Positions 1 through 12,894 of a stretch of DNA of 28,553 nt are shown one piece after another (the stretch's first letter is position 1; the number at the start of each line of letters is the position of its first letter). Source of the DNA: Isohypsibius dastychi (taxonomy: Eukaryota > Tardigrada > Eutardigrada > Parachela > Isohypsibiidae); NCBI GenBank assembly GCA_034696485.1, contig JAQIWT010000208.1, positions 1 to 28,553 on the forward strand, written 5' to 3'. A model generated the notes under the pieces. It saw nothing but the letters and a program-made list of their open reading frames with translations. It was not told the DNA's origin and did no database searches. A program made the position numbers and the translations under genes.

Positions 1-80
1 TCGAATTGGACCTTCGGCTCAAGATTTAGTTCAAAGATGAGTTCGAATTAAGAAAAGCCATACAGCCTTTTTGACCATGG

Positions 81-1433
81 ATGTCCAGCCAGCCAGCCAT
101 CCCGCCAACCACACCGGATATTTTGAAGACATTCATAAAACGATGTTTTCAGCACAAGCCGAAGATGTTCACGATCGAGGAACTGTTAAATGATCCATTC
201 ATTCTAAGCTACGCATCACGTTCGGAAAATACACTTCCAGCGGGAGAAGGTGAATTCGTTCATGCCGGTTCTAACGTCCGGTATAGAGCAACAGTCGGGC
301 TTGCTAAAGGCGGTTTCGGAACCGTGTACAGGGGATCGATACTGTCAAAAAACTGGAGCGGAGAAGAAGATGTTGCCATCAAAAAGCTGGATGCGGGATT
401 CGTCACGACAAGAGAAGTTCTCGAGACATTTGGCGAAAGGTTTGGGAAAACTCTCAATCGTATATTCAAACAAAACCACCCCAATGTGGTCAAATATTAC
501 GGGAGCTGCTTTGAATATCCTGCTGACCTTAAAGAAGTACCGGTGCCTGTTGTCATCATGGAATTCTGTGGAGGTAAATGAATTTGCCTTTACTTGCAAC
601 GTCATGGTTACCTTCCGCCTGGTGATTTTTCAAGGTGAAACCTTGGATTCTTACATCGTCCGAAATGGTCGTTTTACCGAGATAAAAACAATTGAACTGA
701 CCCATCAGATTTTGAGTGCGCTGGATTATCTCCACCGAATCATCCGCTTGAGTCATACAGATATCAAGACTAAAAACATCGTCTTCAAGGACGATCAACA
801 TCAGATCGCTAAGATTTGCGACCTTGATAGCCCTTATGTGTTGGAGGGAAGCAAAACTAGTTCTGGTGACAAGAGCATCATGTTGTCGGTTCCTTACTTC
901 TCGCCAGAAATGGCGAAGCTATACTTGGAAGGGGGCGTGAAAGTTGGGAGAAAGACGGATATCTGGAGTTTTGGATGTGTTGTTTTAGAGATGTTTTCTG
1001 ATTCATTGCAAAAGTTTGTTTCTGCCAATATCCATATGCCAATCTGGTCCGTTCCGACGGACAATCGCAGCGAACCACTGGAGAAGATGCTTATACGCGT
1101 TGCCAGAATTGTTTCAGGTGGTGAAAAGCCACGAATTCCAGAAGGAACATCTTCTTTTCTGCGTGAACTCATAGAAATGTGTCTGACTATGGAGCCAGAC
1201 CTCCGGCCCAAAGCAGCTGCGCTCCTAGCGCTTCCCGTTTATTCAGGTGAGCGCTTTGATTTTGCTATTGAAAGAACCTCACATACGATGTAATTTACTC
1301 AGGTTTTGCAACAATTATTGGCAGCGAAATCCGAGATGAATATGATTCACATCTCAGTCCATACACTGCAACTCAAGTCCGGGAACAGGAGAAGCAGCAT
1401 TCAATAGTTTTTGACGATATTGATTTGGATTGA
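81..1433 (+). CDS. MAP3K/STE-like protein kinase, 3' part of a probable tandem-kinase gene (5' end outside window)
   Basis: Exons at about 81-573, 635-1246 and 1303-1433 (TGA), both introns phase 1; counted from ATG 81 this gives 411 residues. The complete kinase domain runs from about residue 70 to 385: Gly-rich loop GLAKGGFGTV, VAIK lysine at about 101, catalytic loop HTDIKTKN, metal-binding site reading DLD instead of DFG, SPE in place of APE, and DIWSFG. The kinase probably phosphorylates proteins in the cytosol; its substrate is unknown. Residues about 11-41 (containing FIKRCFQHKPK and EELLNDPFI) look like subdomains X-XI, the end of another kinase domain, so a first kinase domain probably lies upstream of position 1. 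ATG 81 may therefore be intronic: candidate acceptors sit at 87-88 and 91-92 after a pyrimidine tract. The family assignment to STE/MAP3K-like rests on motif style only. Confidence 0.8.
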
Positions 1434-1989
1434 ATGGTCAAACTGTTGGAAATTTTGATTTTGATTTTTAATCTATCGACTATGCCGCAATACCCTGAAG
1501 AACTGAAATGCTTCCCTGGTTTTCGTAGAGCACGTGCGTGACGCACTCATTGGCCCTACTGGAAGTGATCAAGAAAGACAGTACTGCCCAAGGTTGAAGA
1601 CATTGTTTTGGTGCACGGTTATTCAGATGAACACACGCTAGGCTATGTGCTTGGTCAATCGTGCGGACTGCGGACTATGTCAGCTGTGAAATCAAGGACA
1701 AAGTAGTTTCACTACATTGGAGCGGGTTTATGGCCTGCTGTTATTTGCAAGCTTGAAGTGCACGATTGCTACATGTCATCGTGCTTGATATAAAAAAATT
1801 GTTTTTGTGAGTAATGTGAAGTTTTGTTGCATCAACCTTTGCGTATCCTGCTCATATCCCGAGTGGAAAATAACCCTACGTCGGTGAGCTGTAGGCGTAC
1901 CTCAGGAAAAACCATTTCGGGATCCTGCCAGTTAAGCCTTGCTGATAGTTAAACCGATCCGGTGAAGTAATGCTGTTTTTCAAGATTAT
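1434..1989. other. Intergenic stretch, nothing recognised
   Basis: Lies between the kinase stop codon and the start of the COX5A-derived duplicate. No convincing open reading frame, RNA gene or repeat was seen. The kinase 3' UTR must begin here. A weak continuation of the COX5A intron similarity may extend upstream to about 1950, but I could not align it with confidence. Confidence 0.5.
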
Positions 1990-2395
1990 TCAGTTAACCA
2001 TCTGTCTAGATTCAAGGCATGCATTTTTAGCCAACAATGTTAGTATTACGAAGAGAATAATATCTTCTTTTGAAACGTACTGGTACATCTCGTTTCTCGT
2101 TCCAGAATTGGGATACAAAATTCAGAGCTGGCCCACCCTCATCCTGGAGATATGCATACTTGTTAGTTTCATCCTGTCAGATGACAGAGAGCTTTCAGGT
2201 TTGCAAGTGTTGTTTTTTTTGATTTTTCGAATTCAGATTTGCTATAAATTTGGCTGTAGCTATCTATGTTCGTGTTGATGTTGTCCCCATACTCCGCTTT
2301 CGTCCCACCTGTGTAGTCCTGAGTAGCCACATCCTGTAAAACAGCTAGATTTATTCGGGTAAATTCGTCACTTTCGGCTGTTGCTCCACTTCGAT
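1990..2395 (+). pseudogene. Duplicated COX5A 3' end (last intron, last exon, 3' flank), decayed
   Basis: This segment matches about 5605-5990 in the same orientation. The similarity includes part of the last COX5A intron, the acceptor (ending at 2105), the last coding exon (2106-2166) and about 220 bases of 3' flank. The exon copy is 61 nt against 62 nt in the intact gene, with most bases conserved. A single-base loss about 12 bases into the exon shifts the frame, and the original TAG position is preserved as bases only. Because intron sequence is included, this came from DNA duplication and not from a retrocopy. I see no copy of COX5A exons 1 and 2 upstream, so the fragment cannot encode the protein. 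Confidence 0.85.
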
Positions 2396-2584
2396 TTATT
2401 CTGCTTTTAGTTCACGGGTATTCAGTTGAGTGGAGATGGTGAATATTTTCAACGCAGGTCTCTTCGTGCAGAACAAAAAGACACCACCAGTTGTTGTCGT
2501 CATTGCTTCAAGTTAAGATAAGAATAAAGTTATCGCAGCTTGCAGTCCTGTCAGGGTGTGGTCGATTGAACCGCGGTTGCTGTA

Positions 2585-3807
2585 TTACTTATAAGCCATC
2601 GTGGTCGCACTTCCTCCGTCACCACCGCTGCCCGTAATTGTGAAGAAGGCTGGTCCGGCGACACCCACATCGTTTCCTTCTTCGCCGGTGGCCACCATGA
2701 GGTACACCTCGCCGGGCACAAGACTGGCAGGGACGACACAAGATCTGTTAATGATTGGTGAATCAGCTGAACCACCTGGGATCAACCAGTGGCAGTGCTC
2801 AGTGCCGTCGCCTCCATTGTAAGTTAATCCAACTGTGTCCCCGGGGGCGCCTCTACTAACTGAGGTGGTCAGAGCTTCGTAGGGCATTGGTAGTGTGAAG
2901 TTGCAGGATGTGATGAAGGGTGATGCAATGGTGATGATGCTGCGCGAACTGAGTGGGATATCGAACGCGTTCGGTGCCGGTGCTCTGTCTGCAAAGACAA
3001 AACATAAATTGGGACAAGAGATTAAAAGTGAGGGGTGTCAATCTCATCATAAGCCAAGTGCCCAGTGGCGCCGTATTTAAGATTTTCATACAGGTCCAAG
3101 GCACTCAATTTAACAGCTCTAGAACCATCGACACTCCGACGCTCGAGTTAAAAAATCGCTTGTCCGTTTCAAGAACGTCGGTAAGAAATTGAGCCAGATG
3201 GCCAACTGCACTTACCTTGAATATATTTGAAGAACGCAGCATGGCGGGCTTCAACAGTCAGAATTGTGGCAGCAGCTCCCAAATAAGCTGGATTGCTAAT
3301 ATCTCCCGCCGCTCCAAGATAAGCAGCGACTCCAGTTTCTTCCAAGGCTGCGGCAATGATCAGGAATGTTTCGACATCGTCACCCGGGAAATTATATGAG
3401 CAAGGTGGGACAGCTTGACCGCCAGCTGCAGCAATGGCTGCTTGGAGGAATGAAACGTGGGTGACCTCATGATCTCGCACAAGAGTAACAAATTGGTAGC
3501 CCTGATCCGTGAAGCCAGCTGCGTCGAATTGAGCTTTAGAGTACTTTTGAAGAGCTTGGACGTAGAAGGCAGCTTCGAGATGCTCCAGGGTTAACGCGTA
3601 GTTCAAGATGGAGACGTCGAGGCTGACGTTGTATGGTGAAGAGTCCTGAGGTGCCTGAACTCCGTAATTGACATCTGTGGAAAATACAAAGGTTGGCAAG
3701 AAGCGATGTGATCAACTGGGAATGTCATTACACTGTGATTGCCCAGGAACGACAAAAACCGTCAAGCAACACAAGGTCACAGTGAAGACCACTCTAATGA
3801 AAGACAT
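2585..3807 (-). CDS. Secreted ferritin-like (Rds1 / Ferritin_2 type) protein, 312 aa
   Basis: Exons 3732-3807, 3216-3674 and 2585-2988 (TAA), both introns phase 1 with GT-AG ends. Residues 1-25 form a signal peptide (MSFIRVVFTV start, hydrophobic core, cleavage near PGQSQ). A four-helix ferritin-like domain covers about 45-178. Diiron ligands are visible in ferritin order: E56/E59 on helix 1, E95-x-x-H98 (HEVTH), E137/E138, and E167-x-x-H170 (EARH). After it comes a short linker, a FITSC motif and a beta-rich tail (about 200-300) ending in a Gly/Ser-rich stretch. This architecture is that of fungal Rds1/stress-response ferritin-like proteins; bacteria and some plants have related desiccation-associated forms. 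The likely role is extracellular or secretory, in iron handling or stress, but the substrate is unproven. The introns and eukaryotic splice sites show that it is a resident nuclear gene, possibly of fungal origin by transfer. Confidence 0.88.
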
Positions 3808-5042
3808 TTTGAGATAACTCTTCGAGTCGAAATGCCGTAATCTTGGAACTAAACGAGTGGAATGCGAGGACAGAGCGAGTTTGTGCTCACTTATGGCGTT
3901 CTTGTTCTGCTGATCACTGCCCGCGGTGAAAATAGCAATGGGCCAATTGCAGCTCTTCGATCAGCCATGTTGATTCTTTGTTGCAGTGAAGTCGACGGAC
4001 AACGAAAGCAATGGTCAGGTGAATGATCACCATATTGTCCAACGAACATCTGCACCAATCACCGTGACAAAGAAGTTAAGGGTAATCAAAACCAACGAGC
4101 TCTCTCAATCAGTTAGCAAAACGGAAAAATGAAATGGGAGCACACCGTGATTTATCTGGCAGGTGGCAGCTGGGCCATTTGTCATTGTCTGAGCAAAAGC
4201 CTCGTCAAAAATAAAATCTGTTTCGAAGCAGCTGGAATTTGAGAAACGAATTGGTCATCGGTAGCCACCCCTGCTGCTTACAGTGATGGACCACTAAATC
4301 CACGGGAAATTCAACTTTTCTCGTGGGTGAGATGTCAGGTTATCGTCATGTTCAGGTTCAATTAACTAATCACCCACGGTTTCGAAAGTCGGTTTCGAAT
4401 TCTCTTGATTAAGCATGTCCTCTTCCTTCGATCGATCGATCATCTCTGTTCGAGCTCGGCTACATAAATTTGGTTCAAAATCATCTGAAGTCGGGATGAA
4501 CACTTCGGTCACGGACTAACGGTTGGTCCACTTGAAGACAGTGGTACCAGGTGAAGTTGTCCAGAACCCTTCGGTTATCAGAATACCCATCGTGCTTGAT
4601 TACGAATACATTCCCCGAATTTCTGACCGGATTAGTAGACCTACTGGGCCTATATGGTAGTGATACTCATTGGGGAGATTGCGCTAAGCGAAAAAGCGAT
4701 AACACCATGCCCATCATCCCATTTTCAAATCGACCAATCTCGGCCGGTAAGACCCCGAATGGATGGGATCATGCAAAATCGGGTTTAGCGCCACGACATC
4801 CATCAGAATGGATCATTCAGAGGGTTCATTTTCAGCACCATTGCTTTTGCGCTTTAGCGCAATCGCCTCATTATCTCAGTGGGGCCTGATAGCCAGTTCA
4901 TTCGGACTACGATACTGTTGAGCTTGCAATCAAACCACGTGGTTTGCTCGCTAGGCGAGACATCATTTTCGGAATTAGGTTTGTGAACTTTTAGCCGTTT
5001 CATCGTCTGGATTTATTGCCGTTAATCCTGAACTGCCCCATC
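3808..5042. other. 1.2-kb spacer between divergent ferritin-like and COX5A genes
   Basis: The two flanking genes are transcribed away from each other, so this stretch should hold both promoters. I see no clear TATA box close to either start codon. A 112-codon open frame at 4551-4889 has no recognisable domain and is probably chance. Short features include a GATC-rich run near 4430-4442. Nothing else is supported. Confidence 0.5.
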
Positions 5043-5769
5043 ATGTTTCTCCGGGCATCCGCTGGCATAATCGGACGTGCTTTATCCTTAAGACAGAACC
5101 AGGTTGTGAGCAGTCTGGGTGGAATAAGGCATTCTTCGCACGGCGAATCTGATGAGGAATTTGACAGACGTAAGTTCACTGTATTTGTTTCGGTCTTTTA
5201 CACAGTGACATACCATGATATCACTGGTTGCGCTCTGTTTAGCTACCTCAATGTTTTCGTTTGGGATTCTGGTGGAAATTCTTGGCTGGATTGACTATAA
5301 TCTCGCTTTTCAGGTCTAACTGCATTTTTCCAGCGGAAAGATATCGATGGATGGGATGTGCGTCGTGGCCTACAAGAGCTGTTCACCATCGACGGACTTC
5401 CCGAGCCAGAAACCATATCAGCTGCCCTCCATGCAATTCGTCGCGTAAACGACCACTCTCTCGCTGTACGATTTCTGGAAGCCATCAAATATAAATCTGG
5501 TGGGATCAAGGAGATTTATCCGTACATCATACAAGAGATCCGACCAACTCTGGATCAACTAGGAATTTCAACGCCGGAAGGTGCGTAATTCCCTGTACCA
5601 TGCTGCTATTTTCCATCTGTATACAGGGAAATATCAATTTCAGCCGCGTTTATCCGTTTTTTTCGGTTTCAACCGGAAATCAACTTATATCTGTTCTTTT
5701 ATTCCAGAATTGGGATACAACAAACCAGAGCTGGCCCATCCTCATCCTGAAGACATGCATACTTATTAG
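5043..5769 (+). CDS. COX5A: Cytochrome c oxidase subunit 5A, mitochondrial precursor, 151 aa
   Basis: Exons 5043-5169, 5314-5580 and 5708-5769 (TAG); introns of 144 and 127 nt, both phase 1. The start at ATG 5043 gives a basic, Ser/Arg-containing mitochondrial presequence (about 1-30) followed by the family signature HSSHGESDEEFDRR. The mature part carries DIDGWDVRRGLQELF, GLPEPETI, RRVNDHSLAVRFLE, KEIYPYIIQEIRPTLDQLGI and a STPEEL-type end. It is a nuclear-encoded structural subunit of complex IV on the matrix side of the inner membrane. The C-terminus is extended by about 16 residues (rich in His/Pro, ending near EDMHTY) relative to vertebrate COX5A as I know it. The gene is head-to-head with the ferritin-like gene and tail-to-tail with ARF. 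A broken copy of its last exon lies at 2106-2166. Confidence 0.96.
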
Positions 5770-6377
5770 TTTCATTCAGTCAGATGAAAGAGACAAGCTT
5801 TCAGGTTTGCGAGTGTTTTTTCTTGGTTTTCCGGATTCAGATTTGCTTCGAATTCGGCTGAAATTATCTTTGTTTGTGTCGATGCTGTCTCCATACTATA
5901 TTTTCGTCCTTCCTGTGTAGTATTCAGTTGCCACAACTTACAAAACAGCAATATTCAATCCGTAAAATTCGTCACTTCCGGTTCTACATAGTCGACGGAA
6001 AAACTTCCAGAAAACAATATTTCAGACAATTTTTCAATTTTTTTCAAGCGGAAGAACATGACAGAACGACGGCAAAGCAAGAGATGAATGGATAAATTGG
6101 TGAAGAAAGAAAGAGAAAACATAAACTATCAGGTACAAAATCCTCCTTCCGCCTCATATTTCCGTCAAAGAAGAATGAATCAAAACGTATCATATTCCCG
6201 ATTAATAATATAAATTTCAAATCAGAATGAGGAATTTCGCGGAAAAAAACAGTATGATGAATTTTGCAACACATATTTCTCGAATGAAGTTACTAAACAA
6301 AGAGAGAAAAGCCGTATTGGCGATCTTGTCCATTTTTCCAGATTAAATTGAATGGCGTTTCCGGTTGTTTGAATTCT
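5770..6377. other. Convergent 3' spacer between COX5A and ARF
   Basis: The two genes converge here, so the region holds both 3' UTRs. The first about 220 bases are the part duplicated at 2167-2395. The remainder is AT-rich. Small open frames (for example 6044-6274 on the minus strand) have no recognisable features. An ETS-like 9-mer, ACTTCCGGT, is at 5974-5982. Confidence 0.5.
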
Positions 6378-8263
<1,886 letters not shown>

Positions 8264-8380
8264 TCAATCAACAAATACACCGAAAACACCTGGAAGCAAA
8301 ATCATCCATAAATTCGAAATTTCTTCATCCAAATCACAAGTTTCAGTAATCTTCACTCAAAACTAACGCTTTAACAACAG

Positions 8381-8390
8381 TATTTATATA
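8381..8390 (-). promoter_or_regulatory. Candidate TATA box for the ARF gene
   Basis: Read on the minus strand this is TATATAAATA, ending about 142 bases upstream of the ARF start codon at 8239. The spacing would leave a 5' UTR of roughly 110 bases. The assignment rests on consensus and position only. Confidence 0.45.
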
Positions 8391-9133
8391 AACAAATCAC
8401 TAGATGGTAACGTCAGCTAGGCAACAGGAGCTGTGGAGCTCGTAAAATAAGGTCAGATTCTTTTACTCATCTTTCACCTCGCTGACGTGGAATTACCTTT
8501 CGGCCCGACGGAAAGATGCGATACACCGATAACACAAGCTCAGGGACCAATATGTAATCCACTCGTTCAAGGGAAACAATTACGGGAATTGGGATATCAC
8601 GATGATCAGGATGGGAAAATGAGAATCGTTTTAATGGCTGCTTTGCATTCAAATTGAGGCTCTTCTTCACTTTACGCTTTCAGAGAGCCAAGGCGAGGCG
8701 AGAAGTTTCCACGCAGTCATACTACAGGATTCCAACCAGTTCCGCCACATTTCTATATTCCTGCTATTCTTGTTCAACATCCCCAGAATTTTCTGAACCA
8801 TAAAATCAAGGCTTTTGATTTTTTAGTTCAAGATGAAATCCAAAAATCAACATTCTTTGGAGATATAACCGATCAAGAACTAGACACTTTGCAGTCGGAA
8901 CCCTGTTCCGTTTAGCACGCCCTAAATTCGTCACACACCCCTTGAGGGTCTAACTAACAAACACCAGGGGGTTGAAGTCGAAAACGTTCCTGGTCCATCC
9001 TGACAACACAGCCTCCAAAATTCCAATTTTAATCAATGGAACACATCAAAGAATAAGTAACAATGAATTGAAAAAGCGGTCCAGAAAGAAAAACCGGCAT
9101 CGCGAGCTTGACGGTTTGCACTTCCGGTGGATT
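8391..9133. other. Spacer between ARF promoter and PSMD11 3' end
   Basis: The region holds the upstream side of ARF and the 3' UTR of PSMD11, since both genes run on the minus strand. A 67-codon minus-strand frame at 8467-8670 has no known domain. A possible minus-strand polyadenylation hexamer, ATTAAA, is read about 100 bases beyond the PSMD11 stop (near 9030-9036). No RNA gene or repeat was recognised. Confidence 0.45.
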
Positions 9134-12100
9134 TCAAGCCAGTTTTTTAGCGCGTTGGAAAAGAGCATCTAGAGCTTTGTTGAAGTTTCCAACAGTATCC
9201 AAAGCGGCTTCGTAGGTCTTATCAACTGGATTATCTTCGTACAGAACAATGACGCCGGCGCCTTGGTCGAGGATGCCCGGAAGTGCTTTATCGAGAATCA
9301 TTTGGGAGAGCTTCTTCTCGACGATTTCTTGCGGCAGATTGATCACTCGCGCAACATGCTCGATCTGAAAAAATAAGGAAATTAAAACTTAAATTCAATA
9401 ACCAAATAATGCGTTCAATGCAAGCTGGAAAATAACTGAAAAAAATGAGAATGTCGACTTCCGGTTAGGAGTCAGAAATTAATCATGACCACGAATAACG
9501 AAGGCTTAAGATAAAATGCATGATTTTTTAGAACAAACTGCCTTCAAGTGGAATCTTCCGGGATTGCTCAAAATACTATTCTAAATCACCTACTCGAAGG
9601 TGTCTTCACGGCGCACCGGAAGTGCTGTTTCGCATTTCATTACAAGAATGAAAAAGCAACCAGTCTCAAGATTTTGGGAGAAGTTTGGATAAAATGAAAC
9701 TTGAAAATGTAAGTTCAACTTCAGAGAAAATTGCCGGGAGAAGTCGACACCGGAAACGCAAGTCGAATCTGTCTCCGTTTCTTTTACCTGAACTCGCGAA
9801 TACGGCTCAATAATACGGGAGAGATTTTGCTCCAGCATCTTGTTGTACAAATCATCCAGATGAGAACGAACGATCGGATCATCAATCAGTTGCTCTTTGT
9901 AGGTCACCAAAGCCTGGAATAAAGACATCAATATTTGATTATTAATATTACACAATTCCGAATCAAATAATCTGTCAGCTTGTTTTCCGTTCAATTTCCT
10001 CGGTTAGATTGAATATCAAAGACAAAGGAAAAAATTCGGGAATACTGAATCACTTTTTGAAAATCGGCAAGTGATCGGTCAGAGCTGGCTTTCGCGATCG
10101 TCCTCAATGCTTCCACGTCTTTCCCAACATATTTCAAAGCCAACTTTCCATCAATAATAATGTGGACATCCTCCGGCCTGCAAAAAAACCCTAAAGATAA
10201 GCATGCCAAGAAAAATCAAAACAGCAGACACATATTCCACACTTCTTGAAATGTAGAAACACGATTTTTTTATCCCGCCCATCTCCAAATTATCAGATCA
10301 ACAGCATAAAAAAAACGCAAAGAATTTAGCAAAAACAACTGGAGAGAAATTACTCGAGAGGTTCCGGAAAAAAAGAAAAGAGGCAACAAGGAATAATTAC
10401 GCGAACTTTCACAGCAATTTTTCCTTCTGAATTCTAAAAACTTTCCCGAAAATCTCGAAATTGTGCTGAACTTTTCAATATAATTGTTTCGAAATCATAG
10501 TCTACCAACCAACAGAAAACTACATACGAAGGATGGAGTTCACTTACGAATTTAGCATAATTTTGGAGAGGAGCATGTATTTGAGCGCGATGATGGCGCG
10601 TTTATCGTTCAATCCATCCCACCCCTCGAAAGCTTCATAGAAGTACGAGTAAGCCGTTTTGAAGTCGACATCTTCCGCCGCGTGAATAACTCCGGACTGC
10701 AGATCCAACTGGGCTTGAAGCTGTGGAGGGCAATAAATTCCATTGGCCGTTGTTCGAGCGGAAACCAATGCGGCTCTGGAAAAAGACAAAAAATAAGCAA
10801 AAAATCTTAATAAAACACTCAAGCGAAAAAAAAACCAATATTCTAGCCAAGATGGAATCCGAAACCAAATCATCCAAAAATGTAATTTCAAAATGTAATC
10901 TCTTCGGATTCATCCAGTCTGCCGAAGATTAGATTTTTCCATATTTTTCCTCGGAAAAAGCTTCATCGAAAAGTCGATGAGATGTCAGGGAAGAAAACAA
11001 AAGCAGGTTACGGGGCTGAAAATTCGCATTTCCGGTTGCTCCGTGTTTTCCACTTACCGAGATTTGGATAAGTTGCTGAGTGAAAAGTAGGTCTTGCTTT
11101 CAATAAGTTGGACATCCACCAGAAGTTGCTTGTCATCGACTTTCTTCAGCTCTTTCAACAACGTGCTGGCTGCAAACAAAACAATGAATAACTACGTTAA
11201 AAATTTCTGAAAAACTTCGTACCCAACGCAATCGCATCAGTATAGCGCGCTTTGTCGTAATACAAGTTCAAAAGTCGAGCCTGTAAAAAAACCAAAAAAT
11301 TGTCCACACGAACAAATAAATTAAGACGAAAAACCCAAGGTCCAAAAAACGGGGAAAACAAAAACTTTGAACAAAAACGAAAAAGCCGACAATAATTCTA
11401 AAATTCATTGCAAAAATTCTAGGCAAAGAAGAGAAACCTGACAACGATTCAAGCCCGTACAAAAAACAGACAGCAATGGGAAGTCGGATCACTGAAATAC
11501 GTTCATACCTCCAAAGCTTGACGAAGATAAGTTCGCTTCTCATTTCGCGCCCATTCAATGCACTCCTTGCACAAATCCACCTGGAAAATACAACTGGAAG
11601 TTGAGATTGAACACCGATGATCTGGATCCCAAACGCTTCTTGTTTCCATCGATAAAATGAGACCAACCTCAGCTCCTGTATCCATATTCATGTTCAAATA
11701 AAAATCAACCAGCGCTCGAACCAGAGTTCCCGCTTTGGCTTTACTGATCAGGTTCAAAAACGGACGAGTGTAGACTATCAGCGCTTGCAACCCTGAAATA
11801 AACAACGAATCGATGAAATTGATACAAAAGAACGTACCAGCAGGAATTTTTCACAACACTGTAAAGTCGAAGCTAGAAATTGAGATGTCCAAAATATCGC
11901 AAACGACACAAACTTCATCTTTTAAAAAAAAACAAGCTCTTTCCGCTTTGAAATTCTGCAACTAAAAATCCGAGGAATAAACTGGCCATTTAAATTGTAG
12001 AAAGCATGTCAGTGTCAATATAAACACTGATTGAAATCCAAAACTGCACCGGAAACAAACATTTTTGTAAAAAACATCCATGAAATTCTCGATGCAAAAT

Positions 12101-12514
12101 ATGCAAGATCTTATCACACTTGATACATTCAAAACAAAAACTTGATTCAGAAGAAATGCGAAACAAATTCCAAATCGTAAATTCAACAGCAAATTTCAAA
12201 GTTCGAAGCAGAAAAAGACTGTGATTACCTTGCACTTCTTTCGCTTTTGATAGCATGCTTCCCAGCTCCAGAATACATTGCTCCTTTATTCTCACAGCTT
12301 CTTCATCATTGACATTCACCTCAATGTGTACTGAAACAAATGCATTCGTCAGCACAAAACAAGAAAGTAAACAGAAAAAAAGGATTTTTTCTCAGAAATT
12401 TCGTCGACGTTTTCGGAGCTGCAACTTACCCAGCTTGTTCAATATGGCAAACGATTCCTGAGGATTTGTCAACTTGAGAGTCTGCGCTCGTTCCAGCTCG
12501 GCGGCGGCGGCCAT
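9134..12514 (-). CDS. PSMD11: 26S proteasome non-ATPase regulatory subunit 11 (Rpn6), 420 aa
   Basis: Ten exons: 12430-12514, 12229-12330, 11668-11792, 11509-11580, 11223-11280, 11058-11169, 10548-10775, 10054-10177, 9788-9913 and 9134-9364 (TGA). All introns are GT-AG and the frame closes throughout to 420 residues, against 422 in human. Family-specific blocks are clear: [11 protein letters not shown] start, [122 protein letters not shown], and [12 protein letters not shown] near the end. An alpha-solenoid of TPR-like helices is followed by the PCI domain (about 230-390). The protein is a lid subunit that clamps lid to base and 20S core. The donor after exon 8 (AAA|gtgatt) is weak but gives the conserved frame. 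Exons are tightly packed, the smallest intron being 53 nt. Confidence 0.97.
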
Positions 12515-12802
12515 TTCGACGACAAGAAATCTGGAGAAAAAGACCGATGAAAACAAATCCCGCACCACCAGATTCCAACAAAACGGGGAAGTGTACGAAC
12601 AACAGAACGGTAGATAAGAGCGGTGTGGAACAAATACTTTACTCACTATGTCAATTATGGTGGAGGAGACGGGATTTGTGGGTCAAACGGGATGATGGGA
12701 AGAATTAGAATTTAATTCGGTCGGAAAGTGGATGTGCGTCAGCGAATTTCATCTGGGGGTCTCGTCGTTTGGGGGTACACTTAGGAAACGATGTATATCA
12801 TA

Positions 12803-12817
12803 GGGGGGGGGGGGGGG
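12803..12817. repeat. G15 homopolymer
   Basis: A run of fifteen G on the plus strand. It is prone to length variation and sequencing error, so the exact length may be unreliable. Confidence 0.9.
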
Positions 12818-12861
12818 TCACACTCACATGTAGCCAGCCAGAAACATGGGGAAGGTATTCA

Positions 12862-12894
12862 ACTTCTACTTCTACTTCTACTTCTACTTCTACT
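12862..12894. repeat. Hexamer microsatellite (ACTTCT)n
   Basis: About 5.5 perfect copies of ACTTCT. The 16 bases at 12860-12875 recur perfectly inverted at 13218-13233, so the two sites could pair across about 340 bases. Confidence 0.9.

Noticed and set aside
77-193. Overlapping 38-codon frame from ATG 77, which has better start context than ATG 81; possible uORF
   Set aside because: The kinase exon most likely begins at a splice acceptor around 88-92, so both ATGs are probably intronic and a uORF is not supported.
4551-4889. 112-codon open frame on the plus strand
   Set aside because: No domain, no splice context linking it to neighbours, and composition like the surrounding spacer; length is compatible with chance.
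8467-8670. 67-codon minus-strand frame between ARF and PSMD11
   Set aside because: Short, featureless and inside the expected UTR/promoter spacer.
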